The position numbers and the translations under genes are program-made. Shown here piece after piece: positions 29,161-39,488 of a stretch of 64,000 bases of DNA. The DNA is from Diplonema japonicum. Its lineage: Eukaryota > Euglenozoa > Diplonemea > Diplonemida > Diplonemidae. How positions within the stretch are numbered: the first letter of the stretch is position 1; every line of letters starts with the position of its first letter. The stretch is taken from assembly GCA_964019335.1 (NCBI GenBank), contig OZ025732.1, forward strand, positions 1-64,000, given 5' to 3'. The notes beneath the pieces were generated by a model, which saw nothing but the letters and a program-made list of their open reading frames with translations, was not told the origin of the DNA and did no database searches.

Positions 29161-29266
29161 TAGTGATCACGTGGGAAACCTTGGTGCTGTATCCTCTAAA
29201 CAGGATACGGCCATACTCTGGTGAATGCACCCCATCCCGCCTGATTTGGGAAGTTAAGCACCAGCA
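29161..29266 (+). rRNA. Circularly permuted 5S rRNA-derived sequence
   Basis: 29161-29194 (GATCACGTGGGAAACC, TTGGTGCTGTATCC) is a 5S 3' half. 29203-29266 (GGATACGGCCATACTCTGG, CCTGATTTGGGAAGTTAAGC) is a 5S 5' half. They are joined by 8 nt in the order 3' half, then 5' half. GGATACGGC and GCTGTATCC pair as helix I. Neither half is a complete gene, so this is a remnant of tandem 5S units or a 5S-derived retroposon. Confidence 0.75.
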
Positions 29267-29353
29267 GTCTCCTTCTTGTCTTCTACCTGTCTTCAACTCG
29301 TCTTTTATAGGTTAACACCACCTTTATATCTCTCCTGTAGGGTAGGGTGGAAA

Positions 29354-30865
29354 ATGTTCAGAAGGGTAATTGGCACGTCTTTAAAGCTCCGTTTTTCAAA
29401 GTGCCGTGCTTGCACAAGCTTATCCGGACGTTTAGAGGAGAAGAAAGATGGTTCAGAAGGTGGGAGGGACCAGCAATGGAGGCAGGAATGGTTTAAACCG
29501 CAAGTTTTCACGGGTGCACTTGCAGCTACTGTCCTTGCAGCAATGGTAGCAAAGGTGTATGAATGGAGATGCAAGACAGTTCGCATCGAGAAGCTGCTCA
29601 CACCTCAGATCGAAGAGCCTGAGCCCAAGAAGGGCTTTATCCGTACAGAGGTAAAAACGCTGAGTGAAGAGCTGGAGAAATACCACAAAGATTTTGACAT
29701 CAAGAAAGAGAACGCTTTCGTGGTTATCTGTGGTCCGAAGGCTGCAGGTAAAACAACTGCTGTTAAGCTTGCATTCGGAGGCAAGAAGGGGGTGCTTTGT
29801 AGACACTGTCATCGGTGAGGGCTCAGAAGTAACCACTGCAAGCTTTGAGGACGCATTGTCTCGAGTGTACAACGAGCTTTTCCCTGAGGTAAAGGGGATG
29901 GGTCCAAGCCTGAATGAGGTTAACCACATTTGCATGAAGAGATTCAGGAGGCCGCTGCTGATCTACTGGAAAGTCGAGGCCGGGGGGCAAGAAAACGAAC
30001 GCCTCTCTGGCATTGCGAAAACAATTGCAGGGGCAGCAAGAAGGCTATCCTTTGACAACAATACGAAAGGAAACATTGCTGTCGTCATTGAGACCTCAAA
30101 CCCAACGGTATTGATACCTTTTCTTTAACTTCTACTTTTTTTTTATCCACAGCTTGGTGCGTTGATCCCTACTGTCCACCAGACGTGCAAAACCCTGTTC
30201 CTTGACCACATGTCCTACACCGACTTTGTGAAGCCTTCGATGCAGACCCCTTTGCCAAGAATTTCACAGCGAGGCTTGGTGGAAAAGACAAGTATAAGGA
30301 CCACCTGAAGGAGTATTACTCCTGCTTCAGCGGGAACCTCCGTGGGTTGAAGGTAGACTTCCTGGAGCCTTGTATGTCACACAATGTGAAAACCATAAAA
30401 ATACATTCACAGTGATGGCCGTGAAGGATGCAAAGGATTTCCAGGAGAGGTTTGAAAAGAGTATGGTCAAAAAACAAACAAACGGATAGTGTCAATGTTA
30501 CAGAGGTTGAGCAAAAGAACAACAGTCTCAAACAACGCTTCATGCATGCTGGGTTGACATCTGACCAAGAAGAGCTTTGCTTGGAGATAGCCAAACAGGG
30601 GCCTGTTGGATTGGGGTATATGGATACCGTTGCTGTGCTGGACATGGTTGAAAGCATCAGAGAGAAGAAAGAAGCACTTGGTCTCCTCAGGGTACAGGAG
30701 GAAAACACGATCCGCCTTCACTACATGGCGTATGTGCGCTACCTGTTGGGGAGAACCTACGACGAAGAGAAGAAAGAGTGGAAGGACAAGTCACCTGAGG
30801 AGACAATGGCAGCTTTGGAAGAGCATGGCTGGCTACCCAAGACAGTCAAGGCAGGGAGTGCATGA
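29354..30865 (+). CDS. Membrane-anchored P-loop NTPase, three short introns, two frameshifts
   Basis: The start MFRRVIGTSLKLRF is Arg/Lys/Ser-rich like a mitochondrial presequence. A likely membrane segment follows (VFTGALAATVLAAMVAKVY), then Walker A GPKAAGKT. Putative GT-AG introns: 30108-30152, 30372-30412 and 30461-30503 (45, 41 and 43 nt). Joining exons keeps protein-like sequence across all three, and the second and third remove in-frame stops. One-base shifts are needed near 29790 (run of G) and near 30236, so it is either a decaying gene or contains sequence errors. The C-terminal half is helical. It resembles STAND-like or retrotransposon-hot-spot-type NTPases only in general terms. 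Function unknown. Confidence 0.6.
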
Positions 30866-32726
30866 CCTTAGTGTTGGACACAGACAAGGAAGAACACCGT
30901 GTCAATGGACTGAGGCAGGTCCTACGTATGCATGACGAACAGAACATCCTGGGTATCACCGAAGAAAGCTGGGCCAGAGCAAGGACTTTAAGGGAGCAGA
31001 ACGGCGGCAGACCAAAAGCGTTCGACGTCCACGCTTGCATCAAGGGAGCGCAGGACGAGGTAATGCCACCGGTTTCAGGCCCCTGTTTGAGCCAGACCCC
31101 TGCAGCTAGCCTCACCCCCAATGATGACCGGTCCCTTCACCTGGTCCGGACTCAGACGCTAATCCGGTCCACAGCATTGACCCGACCCCCGTTGCAGACC
31201 CGGTCCATACATCTGGCCCGATCTCCGTCACGGACCCGGCCCCAACGGCTAATCCGGTCGCGGACTCGGTCCCCGCGACTAAACCGGTCGCGAACACGGC
31301 CCCCGTCACGAACCCGGTCCCCGCGACTAGCCCAATCGCTGACCCGGTCCTCATCACAGACCCAGTTACCGCAGCTAGCCCGATCACGGACCCGGTCCCC
31401 GTCACAGACACGGCCCCCGTCGCAGACCCGGTCCCCACAACCAGCCCAGTCGCTGACCCGGTCCCCGTCACGGACCCGGTCCCCGCATCTGGCCCGGTCG
31501 CAGACACGACCCACATCACGGACGCGATCCCCGAAACCAGCTTAGTCGTTGACCCGGTCCCTGCAAGTAACCCAGTCGCTGACCCGGTCCTCACCACAGA
31601 CCCGGTCTCCACGACTAACCCGGTCGCAGACACGGCCCCTGCCACAGATCCAGTCCCCGCAACCAGCCCAGTCGCTGACCCGGTCCCCGTCACAGACCCG
31701 GTCCCCGCATCTGGCCCGGTCGCAGACACGACCCACATCACAGACGCGATCCCCGAAACCAGTTTGGTCGTTGACGCGGTCCCTACAAGTAACCCAGTCG
31801 CTGACCCGGTCCGCACCGCAGACCCGGTCTCCATGGCTAACCCGGTCGCAGACACGGCCCCTGCCACAGATCCAGTCCCCGCAACCAGCCCAGTCGCTGA
31901 CCCGGTCCCCGTCACAGACCCGGTCCCCGCAGCTAACCCGGTCCCTGTCACGGACCAGGCCCCCACAACCAACCCGGTTGGAGACACGGCCCCCATCACA
32001 GACCCGGTCCCCGCAGCCAGCCCAGTCGCTGACCCGGTCCCCGCAAATAGCCCGATCGCTGACCCGGTCCCCGTCACGGATCCGGTCCCCGCATCTGGCC
32101 CGGTCTCGATAGTCCCTGACGACCCAGTGCCCACAACTGGCCCAGTCTACGCCACGGACCTAGTCAGTTTGCCTGGCCCGATCTCTGTCACGGACGCAGT
32201 CCCCACCACAGGCCCGGTCCACGCTTCTAGTCTGATCCCCTCCGCAGACCCGGTTCCAACACCAGGCGCAGCCTCCACCAGAGACCCGGTCCCCGCGTCT
32301 GACCCGGTCCTCGCCTCGGACCCGTTACCCGAAGCTGATGCCCTCCCCGTAACAGACCCAGTCCCCGTGCAGATGGACCTGTCTGAACCTCTGGGGCAGC
32401 ATGGATCGACGACATGGGTGCAACCCGAGCCCTCAACGGAGGCGGTCGCCCCACCACCCCTCTTGACGACAGCGGAGCCCTGGGTGCCGTTAGCTCTGAC
32501 GACGATGTCGCAACGACAGATGCAAAGCAGTAGCAGGATTGCGTTAGGACGGGGCACTTCTACTTCTCCTCCTTCTTTTTCTGCTTCTTCTTCTTTTACG
32601 CGGACAACGACGACTGTCCATCAGAGTCTGCTGTGGTCCGATGTCCCGGGGCACCAACGAGGTCGTGGGGGCATCACGAGAGGTCGCACGTCAAGCCTAC
32701 TTTCACCCCTTCCCATGCTCTTTTAG
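30862..32726 (+). pseudogene. PLE-J-like fragment: end of Josephin-like domain plus DPVP repeats
   Basis: The first frame gives LVLDTDKEEHRVNGLRQVL, EQNILGITEESWARA, matching the block after the catalytic His in PLE-J (VVKDTDKKLRTQRVQQLC, EHNILCITDKTWAE). After a frameshift near 31128 the sequence is a degenerate minisatellite coding DPVP-x-TDPVPA-type repeats to about 32370, then a Ser/Thr/Pro region to 32726. It is much diverged from the other copies, so it is an older or different subfamily, 5'-truncated at the stop codon of the NTPase gene. Confidence 0.6.
31130..32370 (+). repeat. Coding minisatellite, Pro/Val/Asp-rich
   Basis: Units of about 30-60 nt are built from GACCCGGTCCCCG, CAGTCGCTGACCCGGTCC and similar. 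One frame reads ADPVPVTDPVPA, another reads SRTRSPRL; both stay open because unit lengths are multiples of 3. The DPVP frame continues into the unique 3' part, so it is the likely coding frame. Confidence 0.8.
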
Positions 32727-33081
32727 CGTTCGTGTCCAGGTTATTTATTCTCTCCTCCAACTTAGTTCAGTTGCAAACGCTGCTTTTTCAATCCCTTTTG
32801 AGGTGACGACTGGTAAGTGCAACTCTGTGTTTGGGAACGTGTCTGTGATAAGCCTCTGAAGGTCACCTTTCTTTCTTTTCATGGGTATAAAGGTAAACTT
32901 CTTTGTTCCACACGACTTGCAGATGCTCTTTATTGCTCGTAGGAAAGGTATAGATAGGTGCTGCCCAAAAAAGAGGGGGAGTCGCACAAAAAGCTCCCTT
33001 AACTCCGAAGAGTGGGTGTTTTTTTTTTTTAGTCCAAGATATAGATTTTGATTTTGATGTGGTTAGCGAATGAAGGTTGTT
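32727..33081. other. No gene visible
   Basis: Pyrimidine-rich, then AT-rich sequence after the PLE-like ORF, probably its 3' UTR. No PLE-J tail motif is seen here. Confidence 0.4.
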
Positions 33082-33462
33082 TTAGTGCCTGCCGTGTTTG
33101 CAGACCCGTATCATGGCTTCTGGCGTCCACTCCCCTTCCGCTTCGACGATCCCGGCCGTCGCCAGTTTCGTGTGGGAGAGCTTATCTTCCAGACCCGCTC
33201 GATGTTCTTCAGCCAGGGCGTGAACGGCGGCCTTGCCCGACCGTCGGTTCGCCCTAAGGAGGTCCAAGCGGTCTTTCTTCTTTGCGGGCTCCGCTTGTCC
33301 GTCGCACAACTGCCCGCGCTTCGCGCTCTTGGACCGCCATTTGACGAGCAGAGGTGGCTCTGGTGCACGACAAAGACGTGCCAATCCTATATAACAATCG
33401 ATTGAAAGAAGAAGAACGTTTACCAAGGGATTTCGGACAGACACAACATCAGGCAGCGCCAC
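33082..33462 (-). CDS. Hypothetical minus-strand ORF
   Basis: The ORF is 126 codons, charged and helical (RANRRSGKAAVHALAEEHRAGLEDKLSH). I recognise no family. It could be a piece of the same minus-strand retroelement as at 19.5 kb, on composition only. Confidence 0.2.
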   Translation of the reverse strand: MALPDVVSVRNPLVNVLLLSIDCYIGLARLCRAPEPPLLVKWRSKSAKRGQLCDGQAEPAKKKDRLDLLRANRRSGKAAVHALAEEHRAGLEDKLSHTKLATAGIVEAEGEWTPEAMIRVCKHGRH

Positions 33463-33483
33463 CCCCCAAAGAACACGAAGACC

Positions 33484-33530
33484 TTACGCAAGTAAGAGTG
33501 CTGGCCCGGCGAGCTACGAGGGCAAAAAAA
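33484..33530 (+). other. Diverged copy of the PLE-J 3' UTR hairpin
   Basis: CTTACGCAAGTAAG, then AGTGCTGGCCCGGCGAGCTAC and GAGGGC, match the first structured part of the PLE-J 3' UTR outside any recognisable PLE-J body. The loop is GCAA and the stem pairs are kept. Confidence 0.55.
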
Positions 33531-33589
33531 CCTCATTTTCTTCTAGAAGATGAGAAAAATATTATAATGCGACATGATCAGACTGGAAC

Positions 33590-33828
33590 GGCCGCCCTGG
33601 GGCATCCTCTGCTCAACCCGGCGGACGTGAGAGGCCCTTCTTCGGAAGGTGCCAGTCGCTTGATCAGTGCCATCGAATGCGCGCTATATTTACATATAAC
33701 AATCGATCGAAAGAAAAAGAACGCATACCAAGGAGTTTGCATGTGACATCGACTTTCTATTTCTTCGTTTGTAAGATCACTTTCAAAGACAGGGCTTGAG
33801 AGAACAACAACAAAAAAGAAGAAAAGAA
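33590..33828 (+). promoter_or_regulatory. Shared upstream region of LRR members E and I
   Basis: GGGGCATCCTCTGCTCAACC to the ATG, including ATATAACAATCGATCGAAAG and TTCTTCGTTTGTAAGATCAC, is nearly identical to 42751-43010 ahead of member I. Members H, J and M share a different upstream block (39242-39488 equals 50585-50833). The repeated 5' flanks suggest gene duplication with the promoter included. Confidence 0.55.
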
Positions 33829-35160
33829 ATGAACGATATGACAGTGTTCGTGAAGACGGGAGGTGGGGTTCACGATGTGGAAGTGTCGGGGAAGGAGACG
33901 GTGGGGAGCCTGTACAAGAAGGCGGGGTGTGCTGCTGGTTTACTCGAAGGCAGGTTCAAACTGGTTTGGGAGGGTGAGGTCCTTGACAGGAACGGCTGTG
34001 AAGAGCTTCAGCAACTTGGGCTCGTGGAGGGCTCCATGGTCCATGTGGAGGTAAAGGTAATGAGAACAGTTCGTCTGGAAGAACTGAAGGGAAACCGGAT
34101 CTCTGAAATACGTTCCGAGATTCTGGGGTTTCTAGCAGATGACCCTAAGCTAGTTCTAGTTGTGGAGGTGGGGGACTCTCCAGCTGTCGAAGTCTTGTCC
34201 ATGAGCAGGAGGGCGCTTCCTTCTGGACTTCAATTCCTCGTTGTCACCGACTCCACAGGCTGTGTTACAAGGATAGGAGATGAGTTTCTTCGGGAGTGCT
34301 GCCATTTGAAGTCTGTTTCTCTCTTTTTACCCAATGTTTCAACCATTGGTGATTTCTTTTTATCTGGATGCAAGAGACTAGAAACCATTGACTTGAATGT
34401 GATGACCAATCTTTCTTCCATTGGTGATCGCTTCTTGTCAGGGTGCAACACACTTGAAACCATCAACTTGAGTTCTATGACCAATCTTTCCTCCGTTGGT
34501 GACTTCTTCTTGTCAGGGTGCGGAAAATTAGAAACCATCAACTTGAATGCGATGACCAATCTTTTTTCCGTTGGTGATAGCTTCTTGTGTGGGTGCGAAA
34601 ATCTAGAAACCATCAACTTGAATGCGATGACCAATCTGTCTTACATTGGTTCTTCCTTTTTGTCATGGTGCGAAAAACTTGAAACCGTTGACTTGAACGC
34701 GACGACCAATCTGTCTTACATTGGTTCTTCTTTTTTGTCAAGGTGCGTAAAAGTAGAATCCATAAACTTGAGTTCGATGAGCAATCTTTCTTCAATTGGT
34801 GATAGCTTCTTGTCAGGGTGCGAAAATCTAGAAACCATCGACTTGAATGCGATGACCAATCTTTCTTCTATCGGTTATGGCTTCTTGTCAGGGTGTAAAA
34901 AACTAGAAACCATCGACTTGAATGTGATGACCAATATTATTTTTTCTATTGGTGATGACTTCTTATATGGGTGCGAAAAGCTTGAAACCATCGACTTGAA
35001 TGCGATGACCAATCTTAATTCCATTGGTTCTGGCTTCTTGTCAGGGTGTAAAAAACTAGAAACCATCGTTTTGAGAGGAAGAGACACTGCTAATTTTTAC
35101 TGGCTTGTAGAGCCCAAAGTGCCATCGGGGGTAATTATACAACCACACATGGGAGTCTAA
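33829..35160 (+). CDS. Ubiquitin-like/LRR protein, member E (9 repeats)
   Basis: The start MNDMTVF after a purine-rich leader is the class-2 start; an in-frame ATG 33 nt upstream lies in the leader. The order is ubiquitin-like domain (1-70), linker (about 75-180, with RRALPSGLQF), nine repeats and the cap IVLRGRD-...-VPSGVIIQPHMGV. Repeat 8 carries an extra residue (TNIIFSIGDD). The repeats are more diverged from each other than in member D. It ends in TAA and is followed by poly(A) at about 35204-35236. Confidence 0.88.
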   Translation: MNDMTVFVKTGGGVHDVEVSGKETVGSLYKKAGCAAGLLEGRFKLVWEGEVLDRNGCEELQQLGLVEGSMVHVEVKVMRTVRLEELKGNRISEIRSEILGFLADDPKLVLVVEVGDSPAVEVLSMSRRALPSGLQFLVVTDSTGCVTRIGDEFLRECCHLKSVSLFLPNVSTIGDFFLSGCKRLETIDLNVMTNLSSIGDRFLSGCNTLETINLSSMTNLSSVGDFFLSGCGKLETINLNAMTNLFSVGDSFLCGCENLETINLNAMTNLSYIGSSFLSWCEKLETVDLNATTNLSYIGSSFLSRCVKVESINLSSMSNLSSIGDSFLSGCENLETIDLNAMTNLSSIGYGFLSGCKKLETIDLNVMTNIIFSIGDDFLYGCEKLETIDLNAMTNLNSIGSGFLSGCKKLETIVLRGRDTANFYWLVEPKVPSGVIIQPHMGV

Positions 35161-35204
35161 TCGGAGAACTTGCCCCTTGTAAAAGATAAGAAGAGCACCA
35201 TGGG

Positions 35205-35241
<37 letters not shown>

Positions 35242-35744
35242 ATTAGTGCCTATTAATCTATTCCCGATCTACCCCCCAATTTACCAAACAATCCCCACCC
35301 CCTGAAAAAAAAAGGAAAAAAGAAACGAGAAAATGAAAGAGAAAAAGAACAAGTGTAAGATTTTTTAAGTATGGATGAGAACAGCGCCATGAATAGAAGA
35401 GAGAGAGAGAGAGAAGAAAAAAAAAGAGTTTGTGAGCAGCAGCCTTATCTATTCCCTGTTTACCACAATAACCCAACACGTTTGCCCCCCCCCCCCCCCC
35501 CCCCCCCCCCGGAAAAAGAAAAAAGTGAGAAATAAGAGTCCGTTAAAGAAAAGCGCCCTTTTTTCACCCCCTTTTTTTTAAAGGCTGGCCAGACTATTCT
35601 AAGGTGTGTGGGGGAAAGTGAAAAGAGAAATCTAAGCAATCAAAAAAAAAAGAACAAGCAAATCATAGCTTGCTAGTTTTTAACAGGTGCTTCCTCACCT
35701 TTTTTTGGGGGGGGGTGGGGGGGGTGAGTACTCGCAGGTCCGTT
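35161..35744. other. Homopolymer-rich spacer
   Basis: It holds a poly(A) run near 35204-35236, a run of about 25 C near 35485-35510, (GA)n near 35400 and poly(G) near 35705-35725. No gene is visible. Long C and G runs next to a gene family are unusual and error-prone to sequence. Confidence 0.6.
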
Positions 35745-35747
35745 AGA

Positions 35748-35872
35748 AACCATTGACTTGAATGCTATGACCAATCTTTCTTCTGTTGGTCATTGTTTCT
35801 TGTCAGGGTGCAAGAACTTGAAAACCATCAACTTGAATGGGATGACCAATCTTTCTTCTATTGGTAATTCCA
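35748..35872 (+). pseudogene. Ubl-LRR family fragment (two repeats)
   Basis: One and a half to two LRR units (MTNLSSVGHCFLSGCKN, MTNLSSIGN) join directly to a Penelope-like fragment at about 35873. No ubiquitin-like domain or cap is present. Confidence 0.85.
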
Positions 35873-36531
35873 CCGAACAAGGTAGAACGCAACCACCGTC
35901 GCCCCTACCTCAGAGTCCACCTAACCACCCGGCAATAGAAGACCTCCCCGAGGGGAACGACTGCCCCTGCAAAGCCTATGCCAAGGACGACAAGACGTGG
36001 AACGGACATGCCGTAGGGCTCTGCAAGAACCTGAAGAACCTAACCAAAGGACTTCAAGAAAGGTTCACTAGGGGCAGGAAGTACAGAGGCTGCGACGACA
36101 TCGAGGAGGCTGTCGACGAGTTCAAGGAACGGGTGGACGAATACATCGGGACGTACTACGAGGAAGCCACAGGAGGGGAAAAAATCGCGTTCAAAGAAGC
36201 GATTTTAGAAGAAGTGCAAAGAAGACAAGCAGCACTCCCCCCCACCAGCTACGAGGAACTGCGGGTTTGCACCTCGTATTCTGCCCCACGGACAAGGCTC
36301 TGCACGACTACGCCTACGTCTGCAAGAGAATGTACGTACACTGCATACGGGAAGAAACGGAACGCGACACGGCATACACAAACGTACCAGAGGGCAAGGC
36401 CTCCGTGGTCAATAAGCACAAGGCGCTGAACGAAGAGCACGGGTTCAGTACACACACCGAGAACCTCCCCTACTTGTATGGGACGCTCAAGTACACGAAG
36501 GACCCACCCAAGCGTGAATGCAGCACCGCTA
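35873..36531 (+). pseudogene. Penelope-like element fragment, N-terminal RT part
   Basis: Two frames together read a charged helical region (CPCKAYAKDDKTWNGHAVG, DDIEEAVDEFKERVDEYIG), then VCPTDKALHDYAYVCKRMY and LPYLYGTLKYTKDPPKRE. The last block is the pre-palm motif of Penelope-like RTs, which precedes motif A. One frameshift lies near 36266. It could be the missing N-terminal region of PLE-J or of a relative, since PLE-J copy 1 is damaged there. Confidence 0.6.
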
Positions 36532-36854
36532 CTTTTGATAGTGTCCCTCATGGTCCCTTAGGGTCTAGAAAAAAGAAGAGAAAAAGAGAACAAAAAAAGC
36601 TAGCAAACAACAGGTTACCACCACATCCACACTCATACACACACGAGGAGGATGCTGCTGCGCTTCCTTATGTTCAAGCAGTGTGGGATTAGACTCGGAG
36701 CTTCAGTAGGTTTTTGTTTGAAAATAATTTTTATTTCTTGAGGATCTTCTTCTTCTTCATATTTCACTTCTGAAGCCTTCATGACAAGCACACAGGGAAA
36801 ATAAAAACAAACCAAAGAAGTGTTTGGGGGAAAAAGAACGAAAAGAAAAATAAC

Positions 36855-37739
36855 ATGAATGGCAAGAGTAAGAGATCAGATGAAGGGGTGAACGATATGA
36901 CAGTGTTCGTGAAGACGGGAGGTGGGGTTCACGATGTGGAAGTGTCGGGGAAGGAGACGGTGGGGAGCCTGTACAAGAAGGCGGGGTGTGCTGCTGGTTT
37001 ACTCGAAGGCAGGTTCAAACTGGTTTGGGAGGGTGAGGTCCTTGACAGGAATGGGGGTGAAGAGCTTCAGCAACTTGCCCTCGTGGAGGGCTCCGTGGTC
37101 CATGTGGAGGAGAACAAGAGGAGAACCGTTCGTCTGGCAGAGCTGAAGGACGAGAACTCAGGAGTGGTTTCGGAGCTTGAGGGTCTTGTGTCAGCTGACC
37201 CTGAGCTTGTTCTGGTGGTGGAGGTGGGGGACTCTCCAGCTGTCGAAGTCTTGTCCATGAGCAGCAGTGACCTTCCTTCTGGACTTCGGTTCCTCGTTGT
37301 CACCGACTCCACAGGCTGTGTTACAAGTATAGACAATGATTTTCTTCAAGAATGCCACCACCTGACGTCTGTCTCTCTCATCCTCCCCAATGTTTCAACC
37401 ATTAATCATTGCTTTTTAAGAGGGTGTAATAATCTAGAAACCATCGACTTGAATGCGATGACCAATCTTTCTTTTGTTGGTAATTGCTTCTTGTCAGGGT
37501 GCAAAAAACTTGAAACCATCGACTTGAATTCGATGACCAATCTTTATTCCATTGGTGATTACTTCTTGGAGGAGTGCAAAAAACTAGAAACCATCAACCT
37601 GAATGCGATGACCAATCTTTCTTCCATTGGTGATTGCTTCTTGTTTGGGTGCGAAAATCTAGAACCCATCGACTTGAACGCGATGACCAATCTTTCTTCC
37701 GTTGGTGGGATCACTAAGAAATATTTATCCCATTGGTAA
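36855..37739 (+). CDS. Ubiquitin-like/LRR protein, member F, 3'-truncated
   Basis: Class-1 start (MNGKSKRSDEGVNDMTVF). Ubiquitin-like domain, linker, and three and a half repeats, then a break within a repeat (SSVGG to ITKKYLSHW) and TAA. The cap is lost. Upstream, the leader with CTTCTTCTTC and GCACACAGGGAAAATAAAAAC matches members C and D. Confidence 0.8.
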   Translation: MNGKSKRSDEGVNDMTVFVKTGGGVHDVEVSGKETVGSLYKKAGCAAGLLEGRFKLVWEGEVLDRNGGEELQQLALVEGSVVHVEENKRRTVRLAELKDENSGVVSELEGLVSADPELVLVVEVGDSPAVEVLSMSSSDLPSGLRFLVVTDSTGCVTSIDNDFLQECHHLTSVSLILPNVSTINHCFLRGCNNLETIDLNAMTNLSFVGNCFLSGCKKLETIDLNSMTNLYSIGDYFLEECKKLETINLNAMTNLSSIGDCFLFGCENLEPIDLNAMTNLSSVGGITKKYLSHW

Positions 37740-38437
37740 CAATATAGATAGATAAATAGATAGCCTCCCCCCACCCAAGAGCGGCCCTCCATGAGGGGGG
37801 TTTGTCCTGCATTTCATTTGTATTTCTTTTCTTCTTTTTTTTTACTTGCAGTGGCTCCTCCGATGAATGGTAGGAATGCACCAGGGCCCTGATAAAAGGG
37901 TGGGGAGCCGCAGCGAGTGTGAGATGTTGGTGAAGGTGTCCTTGATGGGTTTTTAGGGGTCACGAGCTGGGAACTAGAAGGTGGGTTCTTTTTCGATTCA
38001 GTGTATTTTCTTCTTCCTCCCCCTTTCTTTTCGTACAGGAACTTGTCAAACGAACCCTTTCCTATCCAGGAAGTTGTTTTTTTCCTTTTTCCTCCTCCGT
38101 ATTTTTCTCTTCTTTTTTTTTTTTGTATGCGATACCTGTTGGAGGACCCGAGTCTCGCTCATGATCTGGAGCTGTTCGAAAGTGGGAGGGAGCTGAGCGA
38201 CCTCAGCAGGCTTCCTGTTGTTCAACTGATTTCAGTGACAAGAGCAAACTGATATTGTTTGCCTGATGCGCTCTCGTCCTGCTGAGGGGAAGGGACAAAG
38301 CACACTGAGCACATTCACTCACTTCGTTTCCTCTCTTCATGGTGAATTCTTTTTCCTCTTTTAATATCAACATGCCCAACTTTATATCAACAAACAACAG
38401 AGGATATCGAAAGAAAACAAGAAAAGAGACAAAACCA
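37740..38437. other. R1 fragment and pyrimidine-rich spacer
   Basis: 37852-37990 is a partial R1 repeat, preceded by TTTTTTTTACTTGCAG. The rest is T-rich. 38200-38400 contains TATTAATATCAACATGC-like sequence shared with 56635-56660. No gene is visible. Confidence 0.45.
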
Positions 38438-38755
38438 ACTAGAAACCATCAACTTAAATGCGATGACCAATCTTTCTTCTATTGGTGATCGCTTCTTGTC
38501 AGAGTGCAACAAATTAGAAACCATCAATTTGAATGCGATGACCAATATTGAATCCATTGGTGATCGCTTCTTGTCAGGGTGCGAAGAACTAGGAACCATC
38601 AACTTGAATGGGATGACCAATCTTTCTTCAATTGGTGATGACTTCTTGTCAGGGTGCAACAAATTAGAAACCATCGTTTTGAGAGGAGGCACTGATACTT
38701 TTATCGGGCTCTTCAAGGCTGAGGTGCCACTGGGGGTAAGTTTTTCAGATTCATG
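38438..38755 (+). pseudogene. Ubl-LRR family fragment G (repeats and cap)
   Basis: Three repeats and a complete cap (ETIVLRGGTDTFIGLFKAEVPLGVSFSDS) are in one open frame, but there is no ubiquitin-like domain. The 5' junction falls inside a repeat (ACTAGAAACCATCAAC). An R1 copy follows at 38842. Confidence 0.85.
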
Positions 38756-38841
38756 ATCCCAACCCCTCATGATTATCCCAATGTTTTTTATTGTTTTCCA
38801 ATTGGTTTTTTTACTGTCATATTATTTGTCTTTTTCTGCAG

Positions 38842-39243
38842 TGGCTCCTCCGATGAATGGTAGGAATGCACCAGGGCCCTGATAAAAGGGTGGGGAGCCG
38901 CAGCGAGTGTAGCAGTGTATTTTCTTCTTTCCCCAGGGCTTTCCCCCCCCTTTTTTTTTCTTTTTTTTGTGGTTTTATGTCTCATCTTTTCTTCACTTTC
39001 TTTTATGAAGAGTATTATTATTGTGTTCCTGTGAGTTTACCTTCAAGGCAAGTACAGGAAGAAAGAAAAAAACAAAAATAAAATAAAATGGGAGGCATGC
39101 TGTGAGCGGAGAAGAACAAAAGCACTAACGAAACGCTGAAAGCAGCTGGGGACAAAGCGAGGGATGGATGACCACACGTAGTGCAACCTCAATGCACGCC
39201 GTGCCCTCACAGCACCCTTAGTTAACACTTAGCAAGTGACTTG
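38842..39243 (+). repeat. R1 repeat, internally deleted copy
   Basis: It starts after TTTTTCTGCAG and ends AACACTTAGCAAGTGACTTG. About 150 nt of the longest copy (the GGGGGGCTCGGCGTGCAGG block) are missing. Confidence 0.7.
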
Positions 39244-39488
39244 AAGGGCACCAGGTGGTTGCAATTAAAAAGAACAGCCCCACTCCGTACCCCCTACAGC
39301 AGGAAGGCGTGCAACATCGGGGAGTAGCTGTACGGGATGTCCTACGCCAAGACGTCAGACAACGACGACGACCCTGGGGAGCTTGTTGTGTCTCGATCTT
39401 CACCTTCATTTATATATTTCCTCGTTTGCAAGATCACTTTCAAACAGAAACACAACAACAAAAATAAAAAAAGAAAAGAAGAAAAGAA

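Noticed and set aside
31150-31545. SR-protein-like frame (SRTRSPRL repeats)
   Set aside because: The alternative DPVP frame continues into unique sequence to 32726 and resembles the repeats of PLE-J; the SR frame stops.
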